Notes under the pieces: generated by a model
The model's input: the letters and a program-made list of their open reading frames with translations, nothing else
Database searches by the model: none
What the model was told of the DNA's origin: nothing
In this document: positions 1-12,653 of the stretch, piece after piece
How positions within the stretch are numbered: the stretch's first letter is position 1
Layout of the letters: every line of letters begins with the position of its first letter
Translations under genes and position numbers: made by a program
Origin: Strigamia acuminata
Taxonomy: Eukaryota > Arthropoda > Chilopoda > Geophilomorpha > Linotaeniidae
Length of the DNA: 64,000 nt
NCBI GenBank assembly: GCA_949358305.1
Contig: OX442318.1
Coordinates: 2,652,501-2,716,500, forward strand
Reading direction: 5' to 3'

Positions 1-3000
1 AATTGACATCTACAATTCCCTGAAAAGTTGCACCGTATTCATATCCCCTGAGCCAAAGATGCTTGTAGACATCCTTTCTGGTCAAAGTAGTTGACTTTAG
101 ATCGTTGTCATAGACGTTTGTGGATGCTTTGTCCAGTTGACAGCCACTTTTGGCCATGCGGATCTGCCCGCTGCATATGATGTTTCCCCTCTCCGTTATC
201 GAAAAGGTCTCCTCGCTTTCGATTACAATCACCGAAAGCTTCACAGTTCCTGTGTGTAAAATTTGATACTTCTGACAAGAAAACTTTAAGAATCGGAACT
301 AACCGTTATCCGGCAAAACCGTCGCTCGGTTAAATACCACATTTTCCATTTCGACAGCCATTTTTTCAAAGGCCATGTTTTTGTACAAGGCAAAAGCTTT
401 CCAAGCTAACACCTAATAGAACAAGAACTGGTTAATTTACAAAAGCCATAACACCAAATAAAAAAAACGCTATTAGTAAGGGGAGAGGCAGTAATGACAT
501 CATTTTATTATGCCAAATCCCACTAGCAAGAAAGTATGCAAGAAAAAAAGGAAAGAAACCACCTACAAAATTCATTAGGTGCATTCAATCCTCAAAATTC
601 AAAATTTATGTTAGTTTACTAAACTGGCATCTCTTTCTTTTTTTAAAAAAATAGAAAGTTTCTATCTTTAATGGTTCATTATCTACAAGTAGAAAAGCAA
701 ACTCCCCCGTGAAAGTCCCAGAAGGCCAAGGTCCGGGAAGCGGGAGGCGGTCATTGGAGCAGCCGGGATGGTCGTTGGGACAGCCGAGAGAAGATCGAAG
801 CGACACTACCTGTCAGTGGACAACATTTTGCCAGACTCCAATAATCAGTTTTTGTAGAGGTGCATTAGTTGCTCCTAGTCAAAAACGTCACTGATTTCTA
901 CAAAACTTCAATAGCCAACATTGGCAACAGAAAGCCAGAAAACTCACGCGCTTCTTCTGCATCCCACTTATACTTTCTAGTCAGGACTTCAAAAAGTCCG
1001 TACCGGGTACCGCTCAATTTTTGGAAAATGTATTAATTTACCGTCTTCAGTAAAATACTTCTCCGATAAGGCCATTTCTTCTACAAAACTAATCCGTAAG
1101 TGTGAATGGTCTTAAAATGTTGCAACTTCTACGTAAGTGGTTCAAGTGTAAACTAGGTATTAATCTTTATCCTCTTATTTGATTTCGCAGAAACATGATG
1201 TAAAAAACATCATATCCCGTTTATAGAAGTCATTTCAGACAATCAGGACTTGGTCTTCCGAAGATTGAATGCACCTTATAGACGGGAGATGTGGATTTTA
1301 CTCCCGGCTCAGGACTCCTCAGAGTCCAAGCCACTTTGTTTAGAACACACAATGAAGAATAAACATAGCAATACCAAATATCCAGTTGCCGGGAAAAGTA
1401 CTCGGCCGTCTACGCAATGGTCTCGTAAATAATAATCGTCCGAATCTCTTTTTGAAATATCAATCTCAAATTGAACTCCATTGCCAATATTGTTTGTTAA
1501 GGAGAGAAAATCGTCTACAGTTGCAGTTTTCCATGTATCCGAATGATCCCATCGAAGCAAAGGTGCTACCATAGGTGTTCCTTGCGGCACTGGATATTCA
1601 GGCGGTAAACTTAGTTTTGATAACGCTAAATTCACACCATGTGCGTACAACCTAAAAACACAAACATTTAAAAATGTCAACTAAATACAGACAAGAAACC
1701 ACTAACTCTCCAAGGCTGTTGAGTAAAAATTGATGACCGTCTGGTTCATTCTTTTTCATCAGACTTAAAAATAGTCCATCCGTACCGACCGTTTTCCTTA
1801 TAGCTGGCGTCAAATACGAATGTGGAGCAATTTCGATCACGATTGCATTTTTGGGAATATGTGAAATAGCCTGATAGAATAAAACTGGACTGACCAAATT
1901 GTTACTGTAATAATCAGGAGAAGCAAAATTTCCAAAGGAATTTCCAACAGCGAGATCCGACACCGATGAAGAAACCCACCGAGAAGAGCGTTGTTTTGGA
2001 TTAAGTATTACCTAGTAACAGACCAAACTAATAAATTAGTCACACTCCTCTTGAGCAACCCAAAAGAGAAACCAGTTATGTGTGTGCTTATACCTTTTCC
2101 AATTTTTTTCTCAGACTTTTTCCAACGGGTTCCATATAACGACTATGAAAGGCTACCGAAGACCCTTCAACTTCCCTGACATAAATCCCATCAGCTTTCA
2201 ATTGCCTAACAAACTTCTTTATATCATCTCTGCCACCTGTGATAGTTACCGAAGACTTGGCATTGTTGCAACCTACTTGTATACCTTCTGGACACAACTT
2301 TTGCAATTCGTCCCAGGCCAATGCTACAATTAAATATTGCAAATACCACACTGTTTCTGCCTTTGTTATAATGTCAAAAATCTTACCCACAACTGCCATT
2401 GATCCTGCTGGCACATTCTCCTCCAACACACATTTACCTCTCCAGTATGCAGTCAACATAGTTTGCTCCTGAGTCAAGCATCCATCTGCATAAGCACTGC
2501 AAATTTCCCCTAAGGAGTGTCCCACAATTCCATCTGGTTGCAGCCCAAGGGAGCTTAAAAGATCCACCAGAGCCACTTGAATCGACACAATGGTCATGAA
2601 GCAATTTAAGAAAGGTGCTTGTGATTCCAATGTGGCATTCATTAACAAATCATATAAATTAAACCCATATGGCTTAATAATCTCGTGCGAGCGCATAATG
2701 GATTCCTTGAACACTTGGATCTGCATTAATTCAACACCCATTCCAATCCACTGACATCCTAATCCAGAACACACGTACCAAACCGGTCTTGCCTTACTAT
2801 CGAGTTTCTGAAAATGAATTCTTGAATAAGCCAGTGGTATAATTGATTGCAAAATTTCCAATAGTTATAAATTGCCAAATGAATGACCTTAATCATGACC
2901 GTAAAAGTGAAATTGGAGGTCCACTGAACGTCAAGCTGGCCAAGCTTTGCCATGGGTCACTGCCTACTAGGCTTGTACGCATTGCCAAAACAACGCAGAG

Positions 3001-5686
3001 CGTTAATTTTTTTCATCACAGCGAACGAGTTAAGGCTCGTTTACATTGTTTACGATTATCAAATTGGAGGTCCACTGACCCTCAAGCTAGCCAACCTTGT
3101 GACCGTTTGGCCACCCTAGTGGCCTACGTGACTCCACACACCACCTGGTGGCCCCAAGCCGTCCCCCTCAGCAAAGAGAGACCGGGACAAGATTGATGTC
3201 ATTGAATCTACCGTATATACCCGCGTATAATGCGACCCGCGTATAATGCGACCCCCCCAAATCAAGCGCTGTTTTGGTAATAAATAGTGTATGTGCGTAT
3301 AATGCGAGTTGGTAATTGTGTACCACAACAATGCAAAATAACAAAAGAAGGTTATTTATTTAAAAGAAAATGTTAGATTGTTGGTTTGATAACCCTAACA
3401 GCACATGCATATACTGTATAGAAATATGGATAAACGTACGTTATACTGTATGTCCGTAATATGTATGTTGTATGTCCGTAATACGTACATTATATGTCCG
3501 TAATGTGTACGTTACATTTTTTTTTTATGCGCGTATAGTGCGACCCCCCCAATTAGAGGTCCTAAAATCTTAAAAAATTTCTCGCACTATACACGAGTAT
3601 ACACGGTAAATGGATTTTTATGCCACCTGGTAGATAAAATTAAAACGGCTAAACTGAAGAGCTTATGAAGGTCTTGAAGTGGCCCGCTTTGGTCATATCA
3701 TGTTTGGCAGAATAACGAGTTTTTGTATAGAATTTGAAGCGTGCACATACCTTGACATGTACAATAGGGTTAGTACCGTTCAGAATCGTATAACCCCTAA
3801 ACGGATGATGAATCGAAGCCGCCGGTAGATCCATCGATTGGATCATCAAATCAAACCATCCTTTATCTTTTGTGCTTTTCATGTGGTTCAATATTTGTCT
3901 TATGCTTTCTTCGACACGGCCAGAAAATGCAAATATTCTCACATCGTCAATTAAAAACTTCTTCCTATTCGCATGTGGTCGAAGAATCAGATGTGCATTC
4001 ACACCGCCAAAACCAATAGTACTAATGCCAACTAATCCTTCAGGTAATTTCGTGTTCTCGCTAACAACCTACAAAAGTTTACAAACATAAATTGAATTTT
4101 AGTTTCCACTCTGACACTCCGCCATTCCATAACAACCAATAGCGCAAGAGGACCCAATAAGCCTAAACTTTCCATCTGGTCACTGCGAAGATCAAGGATC
4201 AGATTAAGCAAAAGAAGCTGCAGTGCCAGACCCCAAAATCCCAAAACATTCGCCAATACTTCGCGACGTCCGATTTTCTCTAACGCGAGCTTTACCAGTG
4301 GCACAGCGAAATGTCAATGTGAAGTGTGCAAGTTGGATTGATGCACCCTTTAGCAGAGCCATAGCTACTTCTTTTCATCCTCTGTGGGCCTCCTATGTAA
4401 AGGAGTGAGTCCACTAAACACAAATATTTGAGTTACATAAAAGTAGACCAAAACACCAGAATTGCATTAGATGTACAGACATTGTAATCGATTACCTATC
4501 GTTAGGAAATTGTTTGCTTTCCTGACAAAACAACCAATAAACTAAACCAAGTGAATGAATTAAAATACTACTCAAAACAATTAAAAATAAACTAAACTAC
4601 TTTTCCTTGTGGTAGCGCACAGTCTCTAGTTAGGGTAATAAGGCTCGGCCTATGGGAGTTAGGCCACTATTAGAGTGGATTTGAGTATAGTTCGCAAGTT
4701 CTTGAAACAATACTCGTTTCTACAAGGCGAGCCAGAGAAACCTGACGATTTTGAAAATGTAATTACTCTGTAACTAATTAAAATTTTTATTTGAAACTAG
4801 AACCATGAAAAATTCTATCATTCGGATGCATTCCTCTGTTCTGCAGACAGGTCTCTGGCTTGCCCTGTATGTAGAGAACTTACTGTAGTGGTAACAACTA
4901 CAACTCACCTTAATTCTACCATCACACAGAGCCTTTATATTAGGATTAGGCGTATTGAAATGCAAGTTTCCTGGTATAATTCCTTCTGCCAGAGCTATCA
5001 GGACCTTTGTAATGCCGCACATACCAGAAGCGGCTTCGGAATGTCCCATGTTGGACTTGACGGCACCAACAAGCAACGGCTTGACGCGATTATTGCAGAA
5101 TACGTTGGAAATGGCTCGAGCTTCGGTCGGATCGCCAGCTTTGGTCCCAGTCCCATGGGCCTCAACGTAAACGATATCGCTCGGATCGACTTTCGCATCT
5201 TCGTAAACTTTTCGAAGAAGAATTTCTTGGTATACGGACGACGGAAAAGTTTGTCCTGGACCAAAAAAATCACCCAATCAGAGCTATAGAAATTACAAAA
5301 TGATTTTATAAGAACCATCTTTCTTGAACCCGTCGTTGTTGCACCCACAATTGAGTATAGTTGCATAGATGCGTTTAGCGGCCGATTCCCGCTGAATGTA
5401 GATTGCACCGACTGCTTCGCTCCTGACATATCCACTACCTAAGAATCTTGCAATGAATACAAAGAATGGCAATAACATTTATCCCATTATTTTCCCAACC
5501 ATAAGATTGCTGTTTCAGCTCATTAGCTTATCTAATTTCATCTAATGCAGAGGAATAATTTTAGAATTTAAGGTCAGGAAACCTTTATCTAAAAAAACAG
5601 ATCTTGGAATTTGAGAATATTTTCTTTCACTATCGTATCTGATTAAACTTGATAAAATTTTGACAAACATGAGAAATTTTTGAAAA

Positions 5687-5717
<31 letters not shown>

Positions 5718-8332
5718 ACCCGACAAACACCATTCAAACCAACCACTCACCATCGGCATCAAAAGCCTTGCTTTTTCCATCTTCCGATAAAGCCCCGACA
5801 CGCCAAAACTTCAAAGTTGCACATGGACTAATGCATATGTTTGAACCAGCTACAATTGCAGAGTCACAGTCACCATTCTTCATAGCCAGCAAAGCCTGAT
5901 TAAGAGCCACCATGCTTGCAGAGCAACCAGCATCCAAAGTCATGCTTGGTCCTTAATACATAACATTAATTACTCACTCTTCATTCATTAAATCACTTTT
6001 GTTTACCTTTGAAGTCAAAAGTGAAGGAAATCCTATTAGAAAACATGCAGTAATAGTAACCCAAAAGCTGAAACCCATTCACCGTATTAGGGTCACATGT
6101 CATTGGAAATTCAGATTCAATAGTGCTTAGTCCAACAAACACTCCGGTATTCGATCCGCGAATTGACTGGGGATTTATGCCTGAAATAATGCATTTCATC
6201 ACACATTTACAGATGCAGATTGCAGAGCGTCCTAGGGATGACTAGCACTTTCCTAAAACTAGATCTAATATCGCTCCACAGATTTTTTTCAAATTTTGCT
6301 GTATAAAAGCTAGTTCACATGCATGCGTTGTCGCATCAGCTTCAACGCTTTAACGTGCAAGCATAAAGATGAGATATTTCAACTTCATGCGTCGTGCATT
6401 ATAACGCACAAAATCGCACAAAATTAGCTTCTAATATTTTGATTTAATTTTCCTTTTAAGATTACTAAATATACGGCTTACTCGTTAGACCAGTTGTTCC
6501 CAAACTTTATCTGTTCACGACATACTTAATTTTACTCCTACGTTTTATCTGCATTTGGTCAAAGTTTACAAAGTTAATTCAAGTTTCTTTTCGCAGCGAT
6601 AAGCATCTAATCAAATTGAGAGTTTAAAGATCACCATGTGACAAACCTGCATCTACGATTGCCTCATACACAACTTCCAGAAGATTTCTCAGCTGTGGAT
6701 CGGTTTCATGAGCTTGTTTCAAGTGAAACCCAAAGAAACTCGCATCAAATCTGGTCAAATCTTTCAATTTTCCACTCCGTCGCGGCATATCCCATAAACC
6801 TGTATCAAATCAAATCACTTTTACTACTTTTAGAGCTTTTACAAAAGCTCCCATCAATTAAAATCAAAGTCCAATAAAAAAATTTCGCTTCCCAAGTCAC
6901 CGAATTATATTTCAGCAACAAAAATGCATGTTTTTATTCATTGGCATTACACTATGCGTGCTCCGAGCATAGTACACTTCGCATAGAACTATCCAAGTCC
7001 ACACCCTTTGTGGTTTTAGTAATACCCCAATACAATGGCGACTGACCACAAGGGTAATCGTGCCCTTTGCTGACTCTGCTCTCCTAGTCTCCTCCCCATT
7101 CACCACTGTGATACTCAGTAGTGCGATGATGGATCCACTACAGCCTCCATGAGCGGTTGCATGGACCGAACAGGTGAATACCACAGAATGGTTATGTTTG
7201 ACCGGCCACGTCATACATGGGGCTCCCTCCCTGTGTCTGGTGGGTCGATTGCCGGTGTGGAGTGCCTTCGCGGCACTGCCAACACGCGGGTAGACGGGAG
7301 TCTCCAACCCCTAGACAACAGATTAACGGCCAACAACCCAATAATCTGGAGTTCCTTGTCTTATTTACAGTGTTGTATCGAACGCAAACTATTAGTTCGC
7401 GAACTAAGTTCGTTAGTTCGCAAACTAAGATCGTGAACTGGTACTTGTACAAGTGAACGCAAAAAACAAACTTAGTTTACTTTTTGAAGTGAACGTGAAC
7501 GAAGTTCGCGTTGATCATGTGAACGTCGCAAAAACGTAACTTTTTGTTGGAAAAATTATAATTTTAAACGTTTTGATGACGTTTTTATCACCAAAGCGTT
7601 TATTTCAAATAGAAAACAGCCGTTTTTGCCATAAAAAAGCATAAAAACAACTGTTTTTCTAAAAAAAAAGGGGTTTTTTTTCCATGTGCAATGCACAAAA
7701 TGGAACAAAAAACATGTCAATTTTCTCTTTTAAAAATTGGAAAATGAACTGAACTATTGGTTCAAGTTCGCAAACTTGAACTTAGTTCACTTTCAAAAAA
7801 TTCGTACTGAACGAGAACGTGAACTAGTTCACACAGTGATGAACGCGAACTTGAACTAGTTCGCCATTTGGTGAACGAGATACAACACTGCTTATTTACG
7901 TGAGTATGCGTCCCACCCCATGGTAACCAGTCCCCAGGCTGCCATGGAGATGACCACACCAGTCACAGGCTATTCTAGGAACCTATCTGCATCAGTGTAC
8001 CAGCCAATAAAGATCATGTATCCCCCGAAACTTCTCGATGTTGGCGATCATTTGTCCAAGCTGTATCCGTGTATGCCCATAACGGGCTGACGGAAAATTT
8101 TGCAGAGAGTTGCTTCTCCACCATCGTAGCTCCATTTGTAGACAAAAATGGAGTTTCAACCTCGTTGCACCAAATTTCATCCTCAGTTACAATTACTTAA
8201 ATTACCTGATGGCCATCTCCGGTCGTCTTCCGTAACCATATCGTCCCCGTTGAGAAGATGGTCGCGAAACTCCCACACATTTTCCGATTCGGGGAACCGT
8301 CCCGAAACACCGCTGATCACTATGCTCTCCAT
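1..8332 (-). CDS. FASN: Fatty acid synthase, N-terminal part (KS-MAT-DH), runs off the left edge
   Basis: Animal type I fatty acid synthase, the cytosolic multifunctional enzyme that builds palmitate from acetyl- and malonyl-CoA. I read 13 coding exons: 8332-8206, 6799-6647, 6180-6007, 5951-5751, 5438-5316, 5255-4909, 4068-3751, 2807-2387, 2323-2094, 2011-1707, 1651-1375, 412-304 and 249-1. All join in frame, about 1011 codons. The start MESIVISG has an in-frame TGA upstream. The ketosynthase carries Cys161 (DAGCSAS), His293 (VEAHGTGT) and His331 (NMGH), the same numbers as in human FASN. The acyltransferase has GHSLGE with Ser near 579. The dehydratase has [16 protein letters not shown] with His878. 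The rest of DH and the ER, KR, ACP and TE domains lie outside the window. Small introns near the coding exons are plain; the 6800-8205 intron carries a hAT MITE and the 2808-3750 intron a mariner-type MITE. Confidence 0.95.
2911..3100. repeat. Pair of ~40 bp direct repeats in a synthase intron
   Basis: A segment starting AATTGGAGGTCCACTGA occurs at 2911-2950 and again at 3062-3100 in the same orientation, about 150 bp apart, with a few mismatches. It probably belongs to an older, unclassified dispersed repeat. Confidence 0.5.
3211..3606. mobile_element. Tc1/mariner-type MITE with TA target duplication
   Basis: A 396 bp non-coding element in a fatty acid synthase intron. Its ends are imperfect inverted repeats: the left begins CCGTATATACCCGCGTATAA and the right ends in GAGTATACACGG, with GCGACCCCCCC motifs inside both ends. 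It is flanked by TA at 3209-3210 and 3607-3608. TA duplication and this end structure fit a non-autonomous Tc1/mariner/pogo element. No transposase is present. Confidence 0.7.
7368..7890. mobile_element. hAT-type MITE with perfect 8 bp target duplication
   Basis: A 523 bp element with inverted termini CAGTGTTGTATC and GATACAACACTG. It is flanked by the identical octamer CTTATTTA at 7360-7367 and 7891-7898. CAGTG-type ends with an 8 bp duplication are the hAT signature. The interior contains many diverged inverted copies of a GTTCGCGAACTAAGTTCG-like motif and no transposase. It sits in the second fatty acid synthase intron. It interrupts a non-coding stretch (about 6.9-8.0 kb) that itself looks like an older repeat of higher GC content. 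Confidence 0.88.
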
Positions 8333-9124
8333 TAGAATTTTGAATATTCTCCCAGGGTGTGATTTTCAAATTATATATCTCCTTCGGGAGTCTAAAGTTT
8401 GTTGCCCGGTCACCAGATAAGATTTTGCAACATCGGCGGCTTCGTTGCAGGTATTGCAATATTCCTACGTTAACTTGCGTTGACCGGCTTAATGCAGCTC
8501 GCAAACCATTTTGTTTTGGTCACTGAGGCTGTTTTTTGATGACCTTAAGATGCAAATAATTGGGAATTGCATGCAAATGGATTTAAATCTCAGCATATCA
8601 AGTTGCATCTTGTGAAACTGCGAGTCTGCCAAAGACTAAAGGTTGAAAACTTGTTTGTGTAAAGTTCATGCGAGGTGTTATGCGTTTGCATTTGTGGATA
8701 ACTGGCTTGAAAAACATATATTTGATAATAAGTATTGAATTTCATGCACTTGCAATCTAAATCTAAAATCTTCAGAGATTTGTTGCTATGGGAAACAGCG
8801 TGGCTTGGGTATGGCCAACACTCAACACTCAACACTCAAGAGGTGCATGATTCTCAATCTGTGGCTGGGATAACGGGTTTTTGTGAGGCATTTTGAGGTA
8901 CTCTTTGTGTGTGGATATTTTTGAAAAGCAATTTCCATTGTCGCTGGGTGTGTTAGTAATTGCATAACTGGAATGTTAATTTGTAGATAGAAAAGCTGAT
9001 TCATTATAACACGATACGGGTGTAGTGTAATAAAATGGCTTTTTCTTTTTTAGTAGTTAATATTACTATAATTTGATGGATTTTTGGTAAATTTTGGATG
9101 ATAGTTTTAAAAAATTTGAGAAAG

Positions 9125-9445
9125 GTTTGATAAATTGTGAGAAAGATTTGATAAATTGTAAGAAAGTTTTGATAAATTGTGAGAAAGTTTCGATATTGTT
9201 TATAAATTTTGGGATAATGTAAATGTATATAAATTTTGGGATAATGTAAATGTATATAAATTTTGGGATAATGTAAATGTATATAAATTTTTGGAAAATG
9301 TTTATAAATTTTTGGAAAATGTTTATAAATTTTTGGAAAATGTTTATAAATTTTTGGAAAATGTTTATAAATTTTTGGAAAATGTTTATAAATTTTTGGA
9401 AAATGTTTATAAATTTTTGGAAAATGTTTATAAATTTTTGAAAAA
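9125..9445. repeat. Tandem array, 27 bp then 21 bp units
   Basis: Loose ~21 bp repeats (GAGAAAGTTTTGATAAATTGT) are followed by three copies of a 27 bp unit. About eight near-identical copies of a 21 bp unit (TTTATAAATTTTTGGAAAATG) then run from about 9290 to 9440. The DNA to about 9960 remains low-complexity AT-rich with no gene. Confidence 0.9.
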
Positions 9446-10006
9446 TCGTTATAAATTTTGAGAAAATACTTTTAAATTTTAAGAGATTTGAGAAATTTAT
9501 GAAAAATTTTAAGAAATTTAATAAATTTATGAAAAATTTTAAGAAATTTGATAAATTTATAAAAAATTTTAAGAAATTTCATCAACTTAAAGAACAATTT
9601 TGACAAAATTAAAACAATTTATGAAAAATTTTGACATAATTGAATAAATTTACGAAAAATTTTGACAAAATTAAAAGAATTCATGAAAATTGTTGACAAA
9701 ATTAAAAGAATTCATGAAAAATTTTACAAAATTAAAAGAATTCATGAAAAAAATGTTTAACTAGACAATTTTTAAACAATTATTTGACTACCGGTAACTT
9801 GTGAATTTTTAAATAATTATTTGACTAACTTGTGAATTTTTAAACAATAATTTTCCAATTTCAGCATTTCTTTCATTGTTATTGACAAATTTGACAAATT
9901 CTCAACTACGAAAAATCAAAAATTTCGAAATTTCTAATTTCTAACATGCTTGGCCCCGATTAAAATGCCGCATTTTAATAATTTAGAAAAATCCAAAACT
10001 TCTTAC

Positions 10007-10300
10007 CGTGACACCATCCAACAGGCAGCAACTATTAAACAAGTGAACCGTGTTGCCATTCTATGAACTGTGGTGTTGCTATTTTCCGTTTTCACTGGAC
10101 GCCGGCCATGACACTTTCTCCGCTTCACTGAAGAACTTCAACATTTCGAAATCTATGCATTCGATTACTCGATGATCCCATTTAATCAACACAAACTGCA
10201 ATGAAGTGTTTAAAATATCATTAATGTGTCGATAGATTAGTGTATTTCAAATTTAAAACCTCAAAACTCCCCAATCGCAACTGCATACTTACTAAACAAC
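10007..10300 (-). promoter_or_regulatory. Probable 5' UTR exon and promoter of fatty acid synthase
   Basis: A strong minus-strand splice donor (CACG|GTAAGAAG) sits at 10006/10007, upstream of the synthase start codon. The stretch behind it is free of tandem repeats and lies between the synthase and the myosin light chain gene. I infer a non-coding first exon spliced to the ATG exon near 8.3 kb. The 5' boundary is a guess. 8333-10006 would then be a long 5' UTR intron holding tandem repeats and no coding sequence I can see. Confidence 0.35.
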
Positions 10301-10757
10301 AATCAACAACAATGGCGGAAACTTAATCTACCGGTATGCATTATGTCATTCTCCCGATTATATTCGATAATATTCGTACAGATCGGATAAATAATTTTTT
10401 ATTCTTCATAAATAATTACGAATTTATTTTTGTTCCCCCTTCATCAAATCCTCCACTTGTAAAACGTAAAATATCAAATTTAAATTTTCCCTTTTTTCCA
10501 ACAGATGGCAGAAATCGGTACAACGCATGCGCAGATGGTTTCAAAATGGCGATTAAGCACTTCACAAAAATTAATAAAAACATAGAAATAAATTCAGAAA
10601 TTAATTTAAAAATTAAACACGGAAAATCCATTGAAATCATCTTAATTTATTATCATAATTTCCTCCGTCGTATACATATAAAAAAAAAAAATAAACAAAC
10701 ACCAAATTTGTGTATAAATTGGAATAAATACAAAAGAATCATTATAATGCTTTGGAA

Positions 10758-11751
10758 TTATTGAATATCGGTATCATCCTTATCCTTAGCGCCATGCTTA
10801 AGAATGCGAGTAAACTCGATATAATCGAACATCCCGCTTTTGATCGGCGCCTCGCGATACATCTCGTCCACCTGAAACAACAAAACACCAAAAAACATCA
10901 AAAAACATCAAAAAACGTCACAACAAAAGACAAAAAGTCGAAATACGATCATAAAACATAAAAAAAATGTCCAAAAATATCACATAACATCATAAAACGT
11001 TTAAAAACCATCAAAGAAAGTCTAAAAAAGGTCTTAAAACTTTTTAAAAGGTCTAAAACGTCTAAAAAACGTCAAAAACAATTTTAAAAGATCGAAAACC
11101 GTAAAAAAAACATCAAAAATCATAAAAACACGTTTAAAAAACATCAAAACACAACAAAAACGTTAAAAAACGTTAAAATAAAATACAATACGCACATCCT
11201 CGTCCGAAAAACGGTCTCCCATGCTTATAAGCAACTCCCGGAGACGTTCCTCGTTCAAAAACCCCGTGTTTTCCTCGTCGAAACACCCGAAAGCATTTTT
11301 GATCACTTCCTCTGGGTCGGTGCCTTGGAGTCGCTCGCCGAATAGCGTCAAAAACATCGTGAAGTTGATCGGGCCGGGAGCCTCGTTCATCATGTCCTCC
11401 AAATATGGATCGGTTGGATTTTTACCTAAAAATTAACCACAAAATTAATTCCCAATCAATTTTTAACGTTCAAAAAATTCAATTTTTGCGTTTTTAGACA
11501 CAAATCGGTTAAATTTTCACCTAAAAAGCAACAAAAAACAATTATTTTTTTTATTTTTAGATACCCAGAGAAGCCAACATGTCGTGCAGATCTTCCTTGT
11601 CGATGAATCCATCACGATTTTGGTCGATCATGTTGAAAGCCTCTTTAAATTCCTGAATTTGTGCCTGGTCGAACATCGCAAAAACATTCGAAGTCGCTCT
11701 CTGCGCCCTTTTCTTGGTCGTTGTGCGTCCTTTCGCCTTTCTGGCCGACAT
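10758..11751 (-). CDS. sqh: Non-muscle myosin II regulatory light chain
   Basis: EF-hand light chain that binds the neck of non-muscle myosin II and switches the motor on when phosphorylated. Exons 11751-11565, 11425-11196 and 10871-10758 join to 531 bp, 176 residues, close to the 174 of Drosophila spaghetti squash. The N-terminus MSARKAKG runs into [15 protein letters not shown], where the adjacent Thr-Ser pair is the myosin light-chain kinase/Rho-kinase site. The first EF-hand loop [12 protein letters not shown] is intact. The C-terminus reads [18 protein letters not shown] chose the ATG at 11751 rather than the in-frame one 42 bp upstream. The family starts here, and a splice acceptor (TTTGCAG|AAATC) lies just before it, so the upstream codons are probably intron. 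A possible 5' UTR donor is at 12181/12182. The smooth-muscle type serine site separates it from the muscle Mlc2 class. Confidence 0.95.
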
Positions 11752-12653
11752 TTTGGATGATTTCTGCAAAGATTTGATAGAGAGATGCGTCACTATGATT
11801 GATCTGGATCCAGAACTTGATTTTGGGTCATTAGGTCAACTGTTTTGATTGATCTGGTTCCGGGATTTGTTTTGGAGTTTTGGGGTCGATGGTTTTTCAC
11901 GCCTTATATGGAAGTTTGGAGAGTTTTTTCGTGGTAAAATAGGTGTAATGTGTGTTTTGGGTTATTTGGGTGGAAGTTCATCTGTTTTTTTGTTATTTTT
12001 TGGTTGAAAATCGATAAAAATTTGAATTAAGCGTCGAAATGTTTGGGAAAATGATGAGTCAACATTCCAACCACCGCCCCGAAAAATGTTTTTGAAATTC
12101 GTTAAATAAGTGGCCAAAATCGAGTTAAATGTTCAATAAAACGTTAAAACGACTAAAAAGTGTTTACATTCGTTAATTTACCTGATATTTACGGTGGAAA
12201 TCGCGAGTGTTGTTGCACAAATGTCACAATTCGGTTATAGTGATGGCGAATCAAGAGCGGAAGCTATCGTATTGCCATCTGGTGGAGAAAAGTTATACTG
12301 TCGATACACAACATTCTTATGGGCAAATGAACTGGATTTCGTAATATTTTCTCACTGCGTCAGTTTTGTGTTGGGAAGTGAACTGGATTTAGAATATTTT
12401 TCAACATGGCGACTTTTAATGATTAAACTGCACATAAAAATACGGTAAATTTGATTTACCGTTTCGTTGCGACGACGCGACATTTTTTGGATGCACAGAT
12501 TACGTTACATATTACATTTTTGTCACAAATATCTCAAAAAAATATGTAAAAAATAAACTAGAAAAATCAAAAATACCACATCGTAAATTTGACGTTATAA
12601 AAATAATAAAATCAAAGGAGAAATAAATGATAAAATTTTGACGAATAATTTAA

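Noticed and set aside
6912-7307. 131-codon minus-strand frame
   Set aside because: Lies in repeat-like intron DNA interrupted by the hAT MITE; no domain features. I also considered a solo LTR here but found no target duplication or clear TG...CA ends.
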